From assembly GCA_965223585.1 (NCBI GenBank), contig CBDCWW010000024.1, positions 894,915 through 958,914 on the forward strand: a stretch of 64,000 nucleotides of DNA. The letters run 5' to 3'. The notes beneath the pieces were generated by a model, which was given only the letters and a program-made list of their open reading frames with translations, made no database searches and was not told the DNA's origin. The DNA comes from CBDCVN01 sp965223585 (GTDB lineage Bacteria; Deinococcota; Deinococci; Deinococcales; Trueperaceae). Made by a program: the position numbers and the translations under genes. Every line of letters starts with the position of its first letter. The stretch's first letter is position 1. Positions 17,712-28,000 of this stretch are shown here, piece after piece.

Positions 17712-20700
17712 ATGCTTACTTCTGTTCAGCTGTTGAGTGTACCTGCTGTACAGTATGAAGGAGAGTGGCTCGAGCTACCCATAGGTTTACCATCAGCCTT
17801 GTTATATTACTTGGCTTACAAAAACACGTGGGTAAACCGTGAAGAACTGGCATATCTCTTTTGGTCAGATATGCCTGAAACCAATGCGCGCAAGAATCTA
17901 CGTAATTTGATAGTTAGAATCAGAAGTTTAGATTATACGCAAAACCTCGAAGTTGAACGTAGTCGCATTTGTTGGAATGTTGAAACAGATGTTGCTTCTT
18001 TTAAAGAAGCTAGCCATAACAATCAGTTTTCCGAGGTCATCAGTTTCTATAAGGGAGACCTGCTGCAAGGCTTTCGCTTAGATGATGCCCTTGAGTTTGA
18101 AAATTGGCTCGAGACTGAGCGAAAACAGCTAAAGGATGTTTGGCAAGGTGCTGTTTTAAACGTAGCAAAAGAATTTGATGGTGGCTTAGATCATGCTAGA
18201 GCTTCCGAAGTTCTAGAACCTCTACACCAAGCAGAACCTTTTGATGAAGATGTGCTGCGACAACTGCTTCAACAGTTATATTTGAGTGAACAGCGTGGTA
18301 AAGCCCTTAATATTTATGCGACCTTTCAAAAACAGCTTGAGGATGAGTTTGATGCTGAACCCGAAACAGCAACACTAGACCTTATAGAACAAATCAAAGC
18401 GCAAACACCAAAAATTAAGTTAAGTGATGCAGAATCAAAAACTAATTTACCAAAAGCAACTACAGCAAGAATAAAACACAACCTACCAGTTCAAACCACA
18501 GTTTTTGTAGGCCGAGAGATAGAACAGCAACGCATCATAGAGCAATTAGCTGATCCAGCTTGTCGGCTACTTAGTATTGTTGCACCCGGGGGCATGGGTA
18601 AGACGCGATTATCGCTAGCTGTTGCTAAAACACAAGTAGATGTTTTCAAAGAGGGTGTTTTCTTCATTCCTTTTGCTGCTATTCAAGAACCCGAACAAAT
18701 GATTCACGTCATTGCTGAAAGTCTAGAGTTTAATTTTCTTGGAAAGGATGAGCCAAAAGCGCAACTCTTTAGCTACTTAGAAACAAAAGAGTTACTACTG
18801 ATTTTTGACAACCTCGAGCATCTTTTATCAGGCATAAACCTTATCAGTGAACTCTTGGAAAATGCACCAAAGGTCAAGATACTAGCCACTTCCAGAGAAC
18901 GTCTTAATTTACAAGCTGAGTGGCTTTTTGATTTATCAGGTCTTAACTTTCCTCAAGAGAACATTACTAGCATTGAAGAGTATGATGCCATAAAGCTTTT
19001 CATGCAATCTGCCCGAAAGGTTAAAGCTAATTTCAATTTTGATGACTTAAGTTCATCGACTATTATGCGTATTTGCCAGCTTGTTGAAGGTATGCCACTA
19101 GCCATTGAACTAGCAGCAGCTTGGCTCGAGCTTCTGTCTCCAACCGAAATTGTCCAAGAATTGGAGCAAAATATAGATTTTCTGGCAAGCCAAATACGTG
19201 ATGTACCTGAGCGTCAAAGAAGCGTAAGGGCTGTGTTTGATAGTTCTTGGAAAAGGCTGTCTAAAACTGAGCAAGCAGCTTTTATGAACTTAGCCATATT
19301 TCAAGGAGGTTTTAACCGTAAAGCTGCCCAAGCAGTTGCTGGTGCTGACCTGCAAACGCTACGAGGTTTGGTGAACAAGTCATTTATTGTTGCACAACAA
19401 AGTGGACGCTATGGCATTCATGAATTGCTGAGGCAATATGGTGAAGAGCAGCTAAGACAAAAACCCCAACGATTTGAGCAGCTTCAAAAAGAACACGCTC
19501 AGTACTTTATGAACCTTATGCATGAACAGAGAGATAAGTTTTTTGGTGGGGCACAGCTAGAAGCAAATCTCATTATTGTATCTGAGTTCAGCAATATTCG
19601 TCCAGCTTGGAAATGGTCAGTGCAAGTTGCAGATCTAGAAGCGATTCGTCAAGCAACATCGGCTATGATGTTGTTCCTTCAGTTCCAAAGTCGTTATGTA
19701 GAAGCCTTAAAAATCTTTGAGCAAGCAGTGATTAGCTTAGATAAACAAGACTTTAGTCAGCAATTAGGTATAGTACTAGTTGAGTTACTTCAACACCAAG
19801 CATGGTTTTGTCTGCGTTTTGGTCAACTCGAGAAAATAGATGCTGCACTAAAGCAGAGTGGAGAAATTTATGATCAACTTAATATTCCACCTGTAGAAGG
19901 TTATGCAAGCGACCCTCGTATCATACATGGATTCGTTGCTATGATAAGGGGGGATTACAAAGCTGCGGAGCAATATGCGAAAATTGCTCGTCAGGAGGCA
20001 GAGGACCATAACCATCGCCCCAACCGCCAATTCGCTTATTATCTTTGGGCTCGAGCTGCATTTGCCCAAGGACAGGTAGGAGAAGCAGAGCGCCATGCTA
20101 GGTTAGCGCTTGATATTGCCCAAGGGGCTGAAGATGATTGGTTTAGTGCCTATATCCTTAATGTCTTATCAGAAATAGCTACCTTTCAGAATAACTTAGA
20201 TGCCGCCAAACGTTATTCCCAAACCAGTTATGAGCTGCGTCATTCTCTTAATCACGCTGAAGGCATGGCTTTAGCCCTGAATCACTTGGGGGACCTTGCC
20301 ATACGGCAAAATTCGGTAACAGAAGCTAAAGATTTTTATGAAAAGGCACTAAATTTATATAAGAATTTCAATGATTATGGTGGCCTAGCTAAGGTAGAGA
20401 ATCGTTTAGCTGATGCTTGTTTAGAACTAGGAGACTATAATAGTGCTCGACAACATTTTTATAAGGCGCTCGAGCTTGTTTCTAAACACCCTCTTAACCG
20501 CATTAGTTTAAGGATTTTAGTGAGTGTAGCTCACTATTTCTTAGCTACAAACCAAGCTGAGCAGGGCAGTGAAATCCTTGCATTTGTAGACAATCATCCA
20601 GCAAGCGACCAAGAAGTAAAAACCCACGCAAGTCGGCTTCATACTACCTATACAAATCACCTTGTTGAAATCTCCACTGTTAGCAATGACTTAAAAACAA

Positions 20701-20738
20701 TAATAACTGCTTTACTCACTACTTTTACATACCCATAA
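17712..20738 (+). CDS. SARP/BTAD-NTPase-TPR transcriptional regulator (first copy)
   Basis: A 1008-residue AfsR-like regulator. Residues 1-95 form an OmpR-type winged-helix domain ('LFWSDMPETNARKNLRNLI'), 96-235 the BTAD domain ('FRLDDALEFENWLETERKQL'), and about 265-560 an NB-ARC/STAND NTPase with Walker A PGGMGKTR (292-299) and Walker B LLLIFDN (361-367). The rest, to the C-terminus, is TPR-like repeats. In this family the TPR part senses a ligand or partner, nucleotide exchange triggers oligomerisation, and the SARP domain binds direct repeats near -35. It is divergent from a secreted-protein gene and lies beside a DsrE gene. It carries seven CTCGAG words, including one in the WLETER motif at the same codons as in the second copy. 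No good ribosome-binding site precedes the ATG. Confidence 0.88.
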   Translation: MLTSVQLLSVPAVQYEGEWLELPIGLPSALLYYLAYKNTWVNREELAYLFWSDMPETNARKNLRNLIVRIRSLDYTQNLEVERSRICWNVETDVASFKEASHNNQFSEVISFYKGDLLQGFRLDDALEFENWLETERKQLKDVWQGAVLNVAKEFDGGLDHARASEVLEPLHQAEPFDEDVLRQLLQQLYLSEQRGKALNIYATFQKQLEDEFDAEPETATLDLIEQIKAQTPKIKLSDAESKTNLPKATTARIKHNLPVQTTVFVGREIEQQRIIEQLADPACRLLSIVAPGGMGKTRLSLAVAKTQVDVFKEGVFFIPFAAIQEPEQMIHVIAESLEFNFLGKDEPKAQLFSYLETKELLLIFDNLEHLLSGINLISELLENAPKVKILATSRERLNLQAEWLFDLSGLNFPQENITSIEEYDAIKLFMQSARKVKANFNFDDLSSSTIMRICQLVEGMPLAIELAAAWLELLSPTEIVQELEQNIDFLASQIRDVPERQRSVRAVFDSSWKRLSKTEQAAFMNLAIFQGGFNRKAAQAVAGADLQTLRGLVNKSFIVAQQSGRYGIHELLRQYGEEQLRQKPQRFEQLQKEHAQYFMNLMHEQRDKFFGGAQLEANLIIVSEFSNIRPAWKWSVQVADLEAIRQATSAMMLFLQFQSRYVEALKIFEQAVISLDKQDFSQQLGIVLVELLQHQAWFCLRFGQLEKIDAALKQSGEIYDQLNIPPVEGYASDPRIIHGFVAMIRGDYKAAEQYAKIARQEAEDHNHRPNRQFAYYLWARAAFAQGQVGEAERHARLALDIAQGAEDDWFSAYILNVLSEIATFQNNLDAAKRYSQTSYELRHSLNHAEGMALALNHLGDLAIRQNSVTEAKDFYEKALNLYKNFNDYGGLAKVENRLADACLELGDYNSARQHFYKALELVSKHPLNRISLRILVSVAHYFLATNQAEQGSEILAFVDNHPASDQEVKTHASRLHTTYTNHLVEISTVSNDLKTIITALLTTFTYP

Positions 20739-21025
20739 CGATTTAAGCTTACAACCTCAAATGCTTGATTTATAGGTATTGCTTGTTCCCTTTTAGACAA
20801 TTCTATACATTGATATCTCGCTTCTTGCTTTTTTTGTTTGTATGACAAATTAACTTGGTGGTAAGCACAATTTGCTCAGTGAATATCATGTCCGCCATGG
20901 TATTGACTTCGGGGTAGACAATCAAAAGTGGTGTGGATGCCTTCACTAAGTTCTCGCAAATTCATTCTATTAATGTTATTATAAACCTCGAATGCTAGTA
21001 GATGATTCTGCTGAAGGAGCAAGTC

Positions 21026-21397
21026 ATGACGGAAAATAAGAAGCAATTGGTTGTTGTTATTACTTGTGGTTTAGAGGATGAAAAGATGTCAGTAGCTTGG
21101 AGTATTTCCAATGGTGCAATTAGTTCTGGACTTGAGGTTACTGTATTCCTAACCAGTTCAGCTGTTGACTGTGTGCGCAAGGGAGCTGCCGATAAGGTAC
21201 GACTAAACCCTATAGATCCAACTGTTGGAGATATGATTAATAATTTGACCTCTCGAGGTGGTAAGATTCTAGTCTGTCCACCTTGTATAGAGGTCAGAGG
21301 GTATAGTCAAGAAGACCTGCTTGATGGGGTTGTTATTACAGGCTCTGGTGCAATCCATGCACTTATCAAGGAAGGTGCTGCAACCCTGAGTTTTTAA
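21026..21397 (+). CDS. DsrE/DsrF-like family protein
   Basis: A 123-residue protein resembling the DsrE/F fold: 'VVVITCGLEDEKMSVAWSIS', 'GLEVTVFLTSSAVDCVRKG', 'GGKILVCPPCIEVRGYSQEDLLDGVVITGSGAI'. DsrE-like proteins relay sulfur or act in small-molecule redox; the CPPC pair (about residue 88) could be redox-active. I chose ATG at 21026 because AAGGAG lies 7 nt upstream; an in-frame ATG at 21002 lacks a site. It lies between a SARP regulator and a decayed relative of the secreted protein. Role in this cluster unknown; a sulfur-transfer or stress role is inference. Confidence 0.75.
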   Translation: MTENKKQLVVVITCGLEDEKMSVAWSISNGAISSGLEVTVFLTSSAVDCVRKGAADKVRLNPIDPTVGDMINNLTSRGGKILVCPPCIEVRGYSQEDLLDGVVITGSGAIHALIKEGAATLSF

Positions 21398-21400
21398 ACA

Positions 21401-21676
21401 TTGAACTCAGCTCCAAAATCTGACCGAGACATAGTAAAAATATTGGCAAGCGCTGTTCTGAGTGCAACACTTGCTAGATTTACTCCCAAGCTTATTCTCA
21501 ACTCATCCGTAGTGCAAACCACCATCATTATAGAATTGAGAACTAGTGGGCTTATGCCTAAATCAACCTATACTGTTTGGATAATGGAAATAGTAGAAAG
21601 AGGACGCTATTTGATAAAAGTATCTGGTTGCAATGAAATTGTCATTGCTATTAGAAAACCAATGGAAAGGCCCTAA
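21401..21676 (+). pseudogene. Decayed relative of the 16816-17412 secreted protein
   Basis: A 91-codon frame starting only at TTG contains 'TTIIIELRTSGLMPKSTYTVWIM', matching 'TIAMELRTSSLEPKAPYTTWWVIF' of the secreted protein 4 kb away. The signal peptide, Cys/Asp-rich loop and C-terminal half are missing. It directly follows the DsrE gene and ends at a terminator. I read it as a remnant of a tandem or dispersed duplication. Confidence 0.5.
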
Positions 21677-21696
21677 CCTTTACAGCTAGGGCTTTT
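21670..21696 (+). terminator. Terminator of the DsrE transcription unit
   Basis: A stem GCCCTA/TAGGGC (21670-21675 and 21687-21692) with an 11-nt loop is followed by TTTT, pointing rightwards. Confidence 0.55.
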
Positions 21697-21719
21697 AAAG
21701 TCCTTACTGACTTTATACT

Positions 21720-23924
21720 TTATCGCCAACCATCATCATAGCCATAGCTAGTACTCCAACGAGCTGGTTGAGCAAAGCTCGAGCTATTTGACCGAGATAC
21801 ATAAGTACCATCATTGTCAAAGCCTACTACATCTTGTTTACCATCACCACTAACATCTGCTAAGAATCTGGGGTGTTTGTTTACTCTCCAACCAGAATTG
21901 TAACCGTAGCTGTTAACCCAACGACTTGGGTCAGTGAAGCTCGAGCCAGTTGATAGAGATACATAAGTGCCACTATTACCAAAGCCTACTATATCTTGTT
22001 TACCATCACCGTTAACATCTGCTAAGAATCTGGGATGCCTGTGTACCCACCAGCCAGAGTTGTAACCATAACCAACGGTCCAACGACTTGAGGGAGTGAA
22101 GCCACCGTAAGTTGATAAAGATACATAGGTGCCAATATTGCTAAAGCCCACTATATCTTGTTTGCCATCACCATTAACATCTGCTAAGAATCTGGGGTGC
22201 TTGTCTACTCTCCAACCAGAATTGTAACCATAACTACTAGTCAAACGAGTTGGTGTAGAAAAACTCGAGCCATTTGATATAGATACATAGGTACCATTTT
22301 CGCCAAAACCTACTACATCTTGTTTACCATCACCGTTAACATCTGCTAAGAATCTGGGGTGCTTGTCTACCCTCCAACCAGAATCGTAGCCATAACCAGT
22401 GGTCCAACGACTGGGTGAACCGAAGCTCGAGCCAGTTGATAGTGATACATAAGTACCATCTTTAGCAAAGGCTACTACGTCTTCTTTACCATCACCATTA
22501 ACATCTGCTAAGAGTCTAGGGTGCTTGTCTACCCTCAAAGCAGTAGTTGAAAATTTAGTATAAATAAAATTGTAGCCGTAGCCAATAACCCAAAGACTTG
22601 GCTCAGTGAACTTTGGATTGGGGTATGTATTTACAGATAAAGACACATAAACGCCAATGTCACCAAAACCTACTACATCTTTTTTACCATCACCATTAAC
22701 ATCTGCTAAAAGCCTAATATGCCTGTCTGCTCGCCAATCACCATTATTATGACTATAACCAGCAACCCAACGGATGGGTGGTCCAAAGCCTGAACCTGTA
22801 GATAAAGACACATAAACACCATCATTACCAAAAGCCACTATATCCTTCTTGCCATCACCATTAACATCCTCTAAAAATCTAGGATGTTTTACCACACCGT
22901 AGATGTAAAGGACTGTATTTATATCATCTTTACTTAAACCATTACGCTGACCTATAGGTATACCCGCTGGTTTGGTAATAATAGTTGGTCCTACACAACT
23001 ACCATTATCGTCTTCTTTACAAAAGGCAAATTCGCCATAGTGCATAATTGAATCAAAGTCATAAGCACCAATATCAGTGGCGTCACTCACATGTTTATTA
23101 AAGGCAGACCTATAACTGCCAATATTGGCCTCAACAATAGTTACAAAGTTATCACGATCTGCACGTGATTGTTCATGATAAAGTCCTACAGCATGGCCTA
23201 TCTCATGAATTAGTGCTCCCCTATCGCAATCACCATTAGCGTCTAACTTGATTTCTTGCCTACCACCTTTGCGACCAACATATGAAAAGCAAGCACCATC
23301 GGTGCTTCCACGTACAAACTCAACATAGTCACTTTCTGAAGTTCTTTCTACAAAGTTAATAGGAGTTTTTTGTTCCCAGTGGGCAATGGCAAGCATAATG
23401 TTTGACTGACCTGTTGATGATACATTGTCATTAATTTTAAAAGGAATAACACCATTGGGCCAACGATAGTGACAGTTCCAATACCTAAGAGTAAAGCAAC
23501 CTACATCAGTAACAATACCTTGCGATGATAGCTCATCCTCTATAAGGTTACCCTGTGCATCTACTTTACCAAGAATCATGTCGCCTTGAAAAATAGCGTC
23601 TTCACCAACTATTTCGTAAGTAACTTTTTGGGGCTCATCGAAGCCCGGTAAGACAACTTCAGCTTCACGGAAATTATCAGGCAAGCTTGTTTCAGGTTCT
23701 TGAGGAACTTGAGGAGCTTGAGGGGCAGGGGAATTTTGACAAGCTGAGATAACAACAACAGTTAACAGGGTAGAAACTAGGATCTTAATATCTTTCAATA
23801 TCTTGAACCTTACTGTAACTTTTGAAATTTTGCCTACTTGTGCCAAGACAGTTTTGAATAAAACAATGACAGTGTTTAGAAAAACCAAACTATTGGTAAG
23901 TAAAAATTGGGTGAAATTTTTCAT
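21720..23924 (-). CDS. Astacin-family (M12A) metalloprotease lipoprotein with seven FG-GAP/VCBS-like repeats
   Basis: A 734-residue exported zinc protease. The zinc site reads H240-E-x-x-H244-x-x-G-x-x-H250-E and the Met-turn S292-I-M-H-Y, both diagnostic of astacins, so catalysis is likely intact. Two N-terminal hydrophobic stretches occur (about 5-28 and 47-61); the second ends in the lipobox VISAC (Cys62). That is odd: the 46 residues before it look like a second signal, but AAGGAG 8 nt before the first ATG supports the long form. Residues about 353-734 are seven repeats of 54 residues built on 'HPRFLADVNGDGKQDVVGF' and 'GTYVSLS', like FG-GAP/VCBS calcium-binding blades, perhaps one seven-bladed propeller. 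It diverges from a His-rich membrane-protein gene with SARP-like boxes between. Confidence 0.9.
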   Translation of the reverse strand: MKNFTQFLLTNSLVFLNTVIVLFKTVLAQVGKISKVTVRFKILKDIKILVSTLLTVVVISACQNSPAPQAPQVPQEPETSLPDNFREAEVVLPGFDEPQKVTYEIVGEDAIFQGDMILGKVDAQGNLIEDELSSQGIVTDVGCFTLRYWNCHYRWPNGVIPFKINDNVSSTGQSNIMLAIAHWEQKTPINFVERTSESDYVEFVRGSTDGACFSYVGRKGGRQEIKLDANGDCDRGALIHEIGHAVGLYHEQSRADRDNFVTIVEANIGSYRSAFNKHVSDATDIGAYDFDSIMHYGEFAFCKEDDNGSCVGPTIITKPAGIPIGQRNGLSKDDINTVLYIYGVVKHPRFLEDVNGDGKKDIVAFGNDGVYVSLSTGSGFGPPIRWVAGYSHNNGDWRADRHIRLLADVNGDGKKDVVGFGDIGVYVSLSVNTYPNPKFTEPSLWVIGYGYNFIYTKFSTTALRVDKHPRLLADVNGDGKEDVVAFAKDGTYVSLSTGSSFGSPSRWTTGYGYDSGWRVDKHPRFLADVNGDGKQDVVGFGENGTYVSISNGSSFSTPTRLTSSYGYNSGWRVDKHPRFLADVNGDGKQDIVGFSNIGTYVSLSTYGGFTPSSRWTVGYGYNSGWWVHRHPRFLADVNGDGKQDIVGFGNSGTYVSLSTGSSFTDPSRWVNSYGYNSGWRVNKHPRFLADVSGDGKQDVVGFDNDGTYVSRSNSSSFAQPARWSTSYGYDDGWR
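21740..22890 (-). repeat. Seven in-gene tandem repeats with 162-bp period
   Basis: Coding repeats of the astacin gene. CTCGAG words at 21778, 21940, 22264 and 22426 sit at the same repeat position, spaced 162, 324 and 162 bp, so the period is 162 bp (54 codons). The two repeats nearest the catalytic domain are the most diverged and one has an insertion. Confidence 0.8.
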
Positions 23925-24035
23925 TAATCTACTCCTTAGTATTATCTGAGGCTTTTCTTTGCCTCTGGACTAAAGAGTAAAAAAACTAGCGTACTACTAT
24001 CATACCACTACTATGTCATTAACGTCCCAAGTAAT

Positions 24036-24079
24036 GAGACGATAAAAGTACGTTGATAGTACGTTTCGTTTCTTATTCT
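24036..24079 (+). promoter_or_regulatory. Putative SARP operator and promoter of the His-rich membrane-protein gene
   Basis: Three heptamers, GAGACGA (24036-24042), AGTACGT (24047-24053) and AGTACGT (24058-24064), are exactly 11 bp apart, then 9 nt, then TATTCT as -10 (24074-24079). The start codon is 55 nt further on. The same layout occurs at 28931-28974. SARP proteins are known to bind such helical-turn direct repeats overlapping -35. Confidence 0.65.
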
Positions 24080-24133
24080 TTGAATTGTAAGGCCCTAACT
24101 AAGCCTTTCAATCATCTCAAAGAGGAGAAAACC

Positions 24134-24811
24134 ATGAATAATACTTTATTAATAAATTTTACAATCCCTAAAATCGCAAATTACTTTAGATACTTTCTAA
24201 TAGATACTCTCAATGGAAGAAAACACTGGCAGGCCTTATTACTCTATTTCTTTATAGTAGTTGGGCACTTCACTGAACACCTTGTCCAAATAGGCCAAGT
24301 TTATCTCCTTGGTTGGTCTACACGCAAAGCAGGTGGCATATTGGGGCTTTGGTTTCCCGGCTTGGCTGCAAATGAAGTTTTGCATATGGCTTATAATTCT
24401 TTACAGCTTACTGGTCTTATTTTGCTCTGGTACGGTTTTAGAAAATATAAGCACGTTTCTAAATGGTGGAATATTGCGTTTATTGCCCAAAGTTGGCACT
24501 TTCTCGAGCACACTATCTTACAAGTACAGTACCTTACTGGTTACTACCTGTTTGGTGCTAGCCGGCAAACTAGTTTGCTCGAGTTTTTCTTCCCTCGTAT
24601 AGAACTTCACTTTGCCTATAATTTATTGGCCTTTACACCCACTGCTATTGCGCTTTGCTTATATTTTATAGCTATAGAAAAAAGGCGTACTACCAAACCC
24701 ACCAATAAATTTTTGAGCTTTACTTTACATGTTTTACCTCGAGCTCTAGGTATTGGAACTATTCTGATGGCTTTAGCTTTTACAGCAGTGAGTATCTCTA
24801 GATTTGTATAG
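24134..24811 (+). CDS. His-rich multi-helix membrane protein, paralogue of 39695-40285
   Basis: A 225-residue membrane protein with about five to six hydrophobic helices and conserved His clusters: GHFTEH (H45, H49), EVLH (H84), WHFLEH (H122, H126) and ELHF (H159). The HxxxH spacing in adjacent helices suggests a metal or haem site, as in membrane di-iron or haem proteins, but I do not recognise the family. The ATG at 24134 has GAGGAG 7 nt upstream and is preferred over an in-frame start 81 nt earlier. The paralogue 15 kb away keeps every His motif, and two CTCGAG words fall at the same codons in both. Upstream are SARP-like boxes; a palindromic terminator follows, and a SARP regulator is next. 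Function unknown; redox or lipid modification is speculation. Confidence 0.8.
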   Translation: MNNTLLINFTIPKIANYFRYFLIDTLNGRKHWQALLLYFFIVVGHFTEHLVQIGQVYLLGWSTRKAGGILGLWFPGLAANEVLHMAYNSLQLTGLILLWYGFRKYKHVSKWWNIAFIAQSWHFLEHTILQVQYLTGYYLFGASRQTSLLEFFFPRIELHFAYNLLAFTPTAIALCLYFIAIEKRRTTKPTNKFLSFTLHVLPRALGIGTILMALAFTAVSISRFV

Positions 24812-24860
24812 TGCACTAGAAGAATCTGGAATTTCCCTAAAATACAGCGAAGGGCAACCC

Positions 24861-24894
24861 AAATCTCGGAATTTTTCAAAACCTCCGAGATTTT
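24861..24894 (+). terminator. Palindromic terminator related to the one at 16768
   Basis: A perfect 10-bp stem (AAATCTCGGA at 24861-24870 with TCCGAGATTT at 24884-24893) is followed by TTTT-A. The sequence is clearly related to the 16768-16800 palindrome, with several changes. Confidence 0.6.
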
Positions 24895-25023
24895 ACGGAA
24901 GAGATAGACTCTACTTAAACATCATCTTCATCAGAATGAAATATTTTTAGCTTTTGGGACAATCCAACAAGCACAGGTGCTTTCACACTTTCACTAATAA
25001 CTTTTAATTTTATATCATAGGTT

Positions 25024-28000
25024 ATGTCCACTTATGTTAGGTTACTAGGTCCCCCTGCTATAAAGTTTGATGGTGAATGGATTGTGCCATCTACAACTAA
25101 GTTATCTGCCTTACTCTATTACCTAGCTCACAAAGAACATTGGGTTGATCGTAGTGTTTTAACCTACTTATTTTGGTCAGATGTTCCTGAAGAAAATGCT
25201 CGTCACAATTTAAGAAAACTGCTTGGCCGCTTAAAAAACTTGTCTTACGTGGAAAATCTAGATGTAGAAAGAACCCGATTGCGCTGGCTAGCTGATACAG
25301 ATCTTAAAATGTTTCGGGAAACACTAAATACACAAAATCCCTCAGAAATAGTACAGCTCTATGCTGGGGAATTAATGGAGGGATTTAGGCTAGATAGTGC
25401 ACCAGAATTTGATGCATGGCTCGAGACAGAACGGCAAGAAATTTTTAATGCTTGGCGCAAAGCAGTCTTTCAACTTACTTCAGCTTTAGAAGCAAAAGGT
25501 CACTATAGCAACATAGCAGATGCGCTCGGGAAACTACACAAAGCTGATCCCTTTGATGAAGACGTGCTAAAACATTACTTGCGAAGTCTGCACTTAGATG
25601 GTAAAAAAAGTAAGGCCCTTGAAGTCTTTAAACAATTTGAACAGATGCTCAAAGAAGAATTGGGGGGTGAGCCAGAGAGTGCTACGCTCGAGCTAGTTGA
25701 ATACATCCGTCAAAACGATGTCCCCATTCCCCCAACAACCGAAGCTATATCTAATAAAACTATCTCCCCATCTAGCTTCTTAGAGTTAGACTCACTATCA
25801 GTAGAGCTTAAAACCCCTGTTTTTGTTGCACGACAACAAGAAATGTCAAGGTTAAACAGTTACCTTGATAAACTCTTAGACAAGCAACACCAAGTAGCAT
25901 TTGTGCTAGGAGAAGCAGGACAAGGTAAAAGTTCTCTATTAAGAGCATTTTCCCAACAGGTTCAAGAAAATAAAGATTTTACAGTTGTTAGTGGTAACTG
26001 CAATGCCTATACAGGAATTGGTGATCCTTATTTACCGTTTCGTGAAATCTTAGAGCTTCTTACTGGAGACGTTCAAGCTAAGGCAGAAGTTGGGAAGCTT
26101 ACTCCAGATAGTGCTAAAGCACTGTGGGATATGCTACCAGCAGCAGTGGAAGCTATTATAACTTGTGGTCCAGATTTACTAGATGTTTTTATCTCGGTTC
26201 GTGGGTTAATTAGCCGTGGAGTTGCTCATTCTCCCCAAGGTGCTCCTTGGTTAAGTGAGCTGCAGGAAATTGCTAGTCAAAAGAGTAGTCAACTCAGTCA
26301 AGTACAACAAAGTGCACTTTTTGAACAGTACGCTAAAGTTCTTCAGGCACTAGCAAGAAAAAAGCCGCTTTTACTTTTTCTAGATGATGTGCAATGGATA
26401 GATACAGGCTCTACTAACCTTTTTCTTCATTTAATTAAACGTTTAGAAGGTTACCCTGTGCTTATTATAGGAGCTTATAGGCCTAGTGAGGTAAGTATAG
26501 GTCGTAATGGTGAACGTCACCCATTGGAACAAGTGATTAATGAATGTCAGCGTGTTTTTGGTGAAATTAGTATTGATCTAAGTCAAGTAACAGGCAAAAC
26601 CTTTATAGACGAACTAATAGATGCTGAGCCTAATAAGCTAGATGCCAATTTCCGAGCAATTATGCTCAAACAGACAGGAGGGCATCCTCTATTTACTGTT
26701 GAACTTCTACGTAGCTTAAAGGAGCGTGGAGATATTGTTAAGAAGGATGGACATTGGCTAGAGGAAGCAAGTATTGACTGGAAAGCGATGCCAGCACTAG
26801 TAGAGGGAGTTATAGGTGAACGAATTGGTCGTTTGTCTACTCCACTAAGAGAAATACTGCAAGTAGCCAGTGTAGAGGGGGAAGAGTTTAGTGCTGAAGT
26901 TTTAGCTGAAGTTTTGGGACTTGATAGGCGTGAAGTAGTTCGTCAGCTAAGTCGGGAATTAGATAAAGCACATTATCTAGTAAAGGCACAAGGGATAAAG
27001 CGTGAGGGGGCAATCAAACTATCTCGTTATCGCTTCCAGCACATTCTAATCCAACGCTATCTTTACAACAATCTAGATGAGATAGAGCAAGCTGATTTAA
27101 ATGAAAGTGTAGCCAATGCTATAGAAGCTATTTATGGTGAGCAAACTGAGAAGGTAGCAGTGCAACTAGCACACTATTATCAAGTGGCAGACATCCCTGA
27201 GAAAGCCATTGGTTACTTACTTAGTGCAGGAAGTTCAGCTGCACGCCTTTCAGCTCATAAAGAAGCAATTGATCACTTTATGCAGGGTCTCGAGCTACTA
27301 AAACCTTTCCCAGAAACCGCTGAACGAAATGGACAAGAGCTAAAACTACAGATTTCTTTAGGTATGTCATTTATGGCTACCCAAGGCTGGGGATCACCGG
27401 GAGCGGGGAAAGCTTTAAATCGTGCCTTAGAGATCTGTGAGCAAATTGGGGATAACTCATATATATTCTCAGTTTTAGGTGCACTATTCTCTTACCACAT
27501 ATCTTGGGCCGAGATGGAAAAGGGCCGTGAAATATCTCAGCGTCTTATTGACTTAGGTAATAACTTAGGTAGTAGCCGTGAAGAAATTCCTTTTAAGGTA
27601 GTAGGCCATTTTGGCATGACACTTACATTACTTAGTGTAGGCGAGCTATCGTCAGCTAAAGAACACTCTGAGAAGCTCGAGTCACTCTACAATCCTGAAC
27701 AAAGCAGCAATATCATTATGCTTTTTGGTCATGATGTTGGAGTGATAAGCATGACTTTCTTAGCAGATACTCTGTGGCATTTAGGCTATGTAGATAAAGC
27801 CAGAGAAAAGGCCCACAGTATGTTTACGGCTGCACAAAAGTTAGAGCACCCCTTTTCACTAGGTATTAATTCGGTTATGCTAACCATTTGTCATCAATAC
27901 TGTGGTGATCTGCAGGCAACTCAAAAAATAATTTCTTATACCCTCCCCATTATGGTAGAACAGGGGTTCATTTGGTGTATAGGTTGGTTAACTATAACAC

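Noticed and set aside
21740..22890. Regular 162-bp repeats as a possible CRISPR or satellite array
   Set aside because: They are in-frame coding repeats of the astacin protein; repeat and spacer structure is absent.
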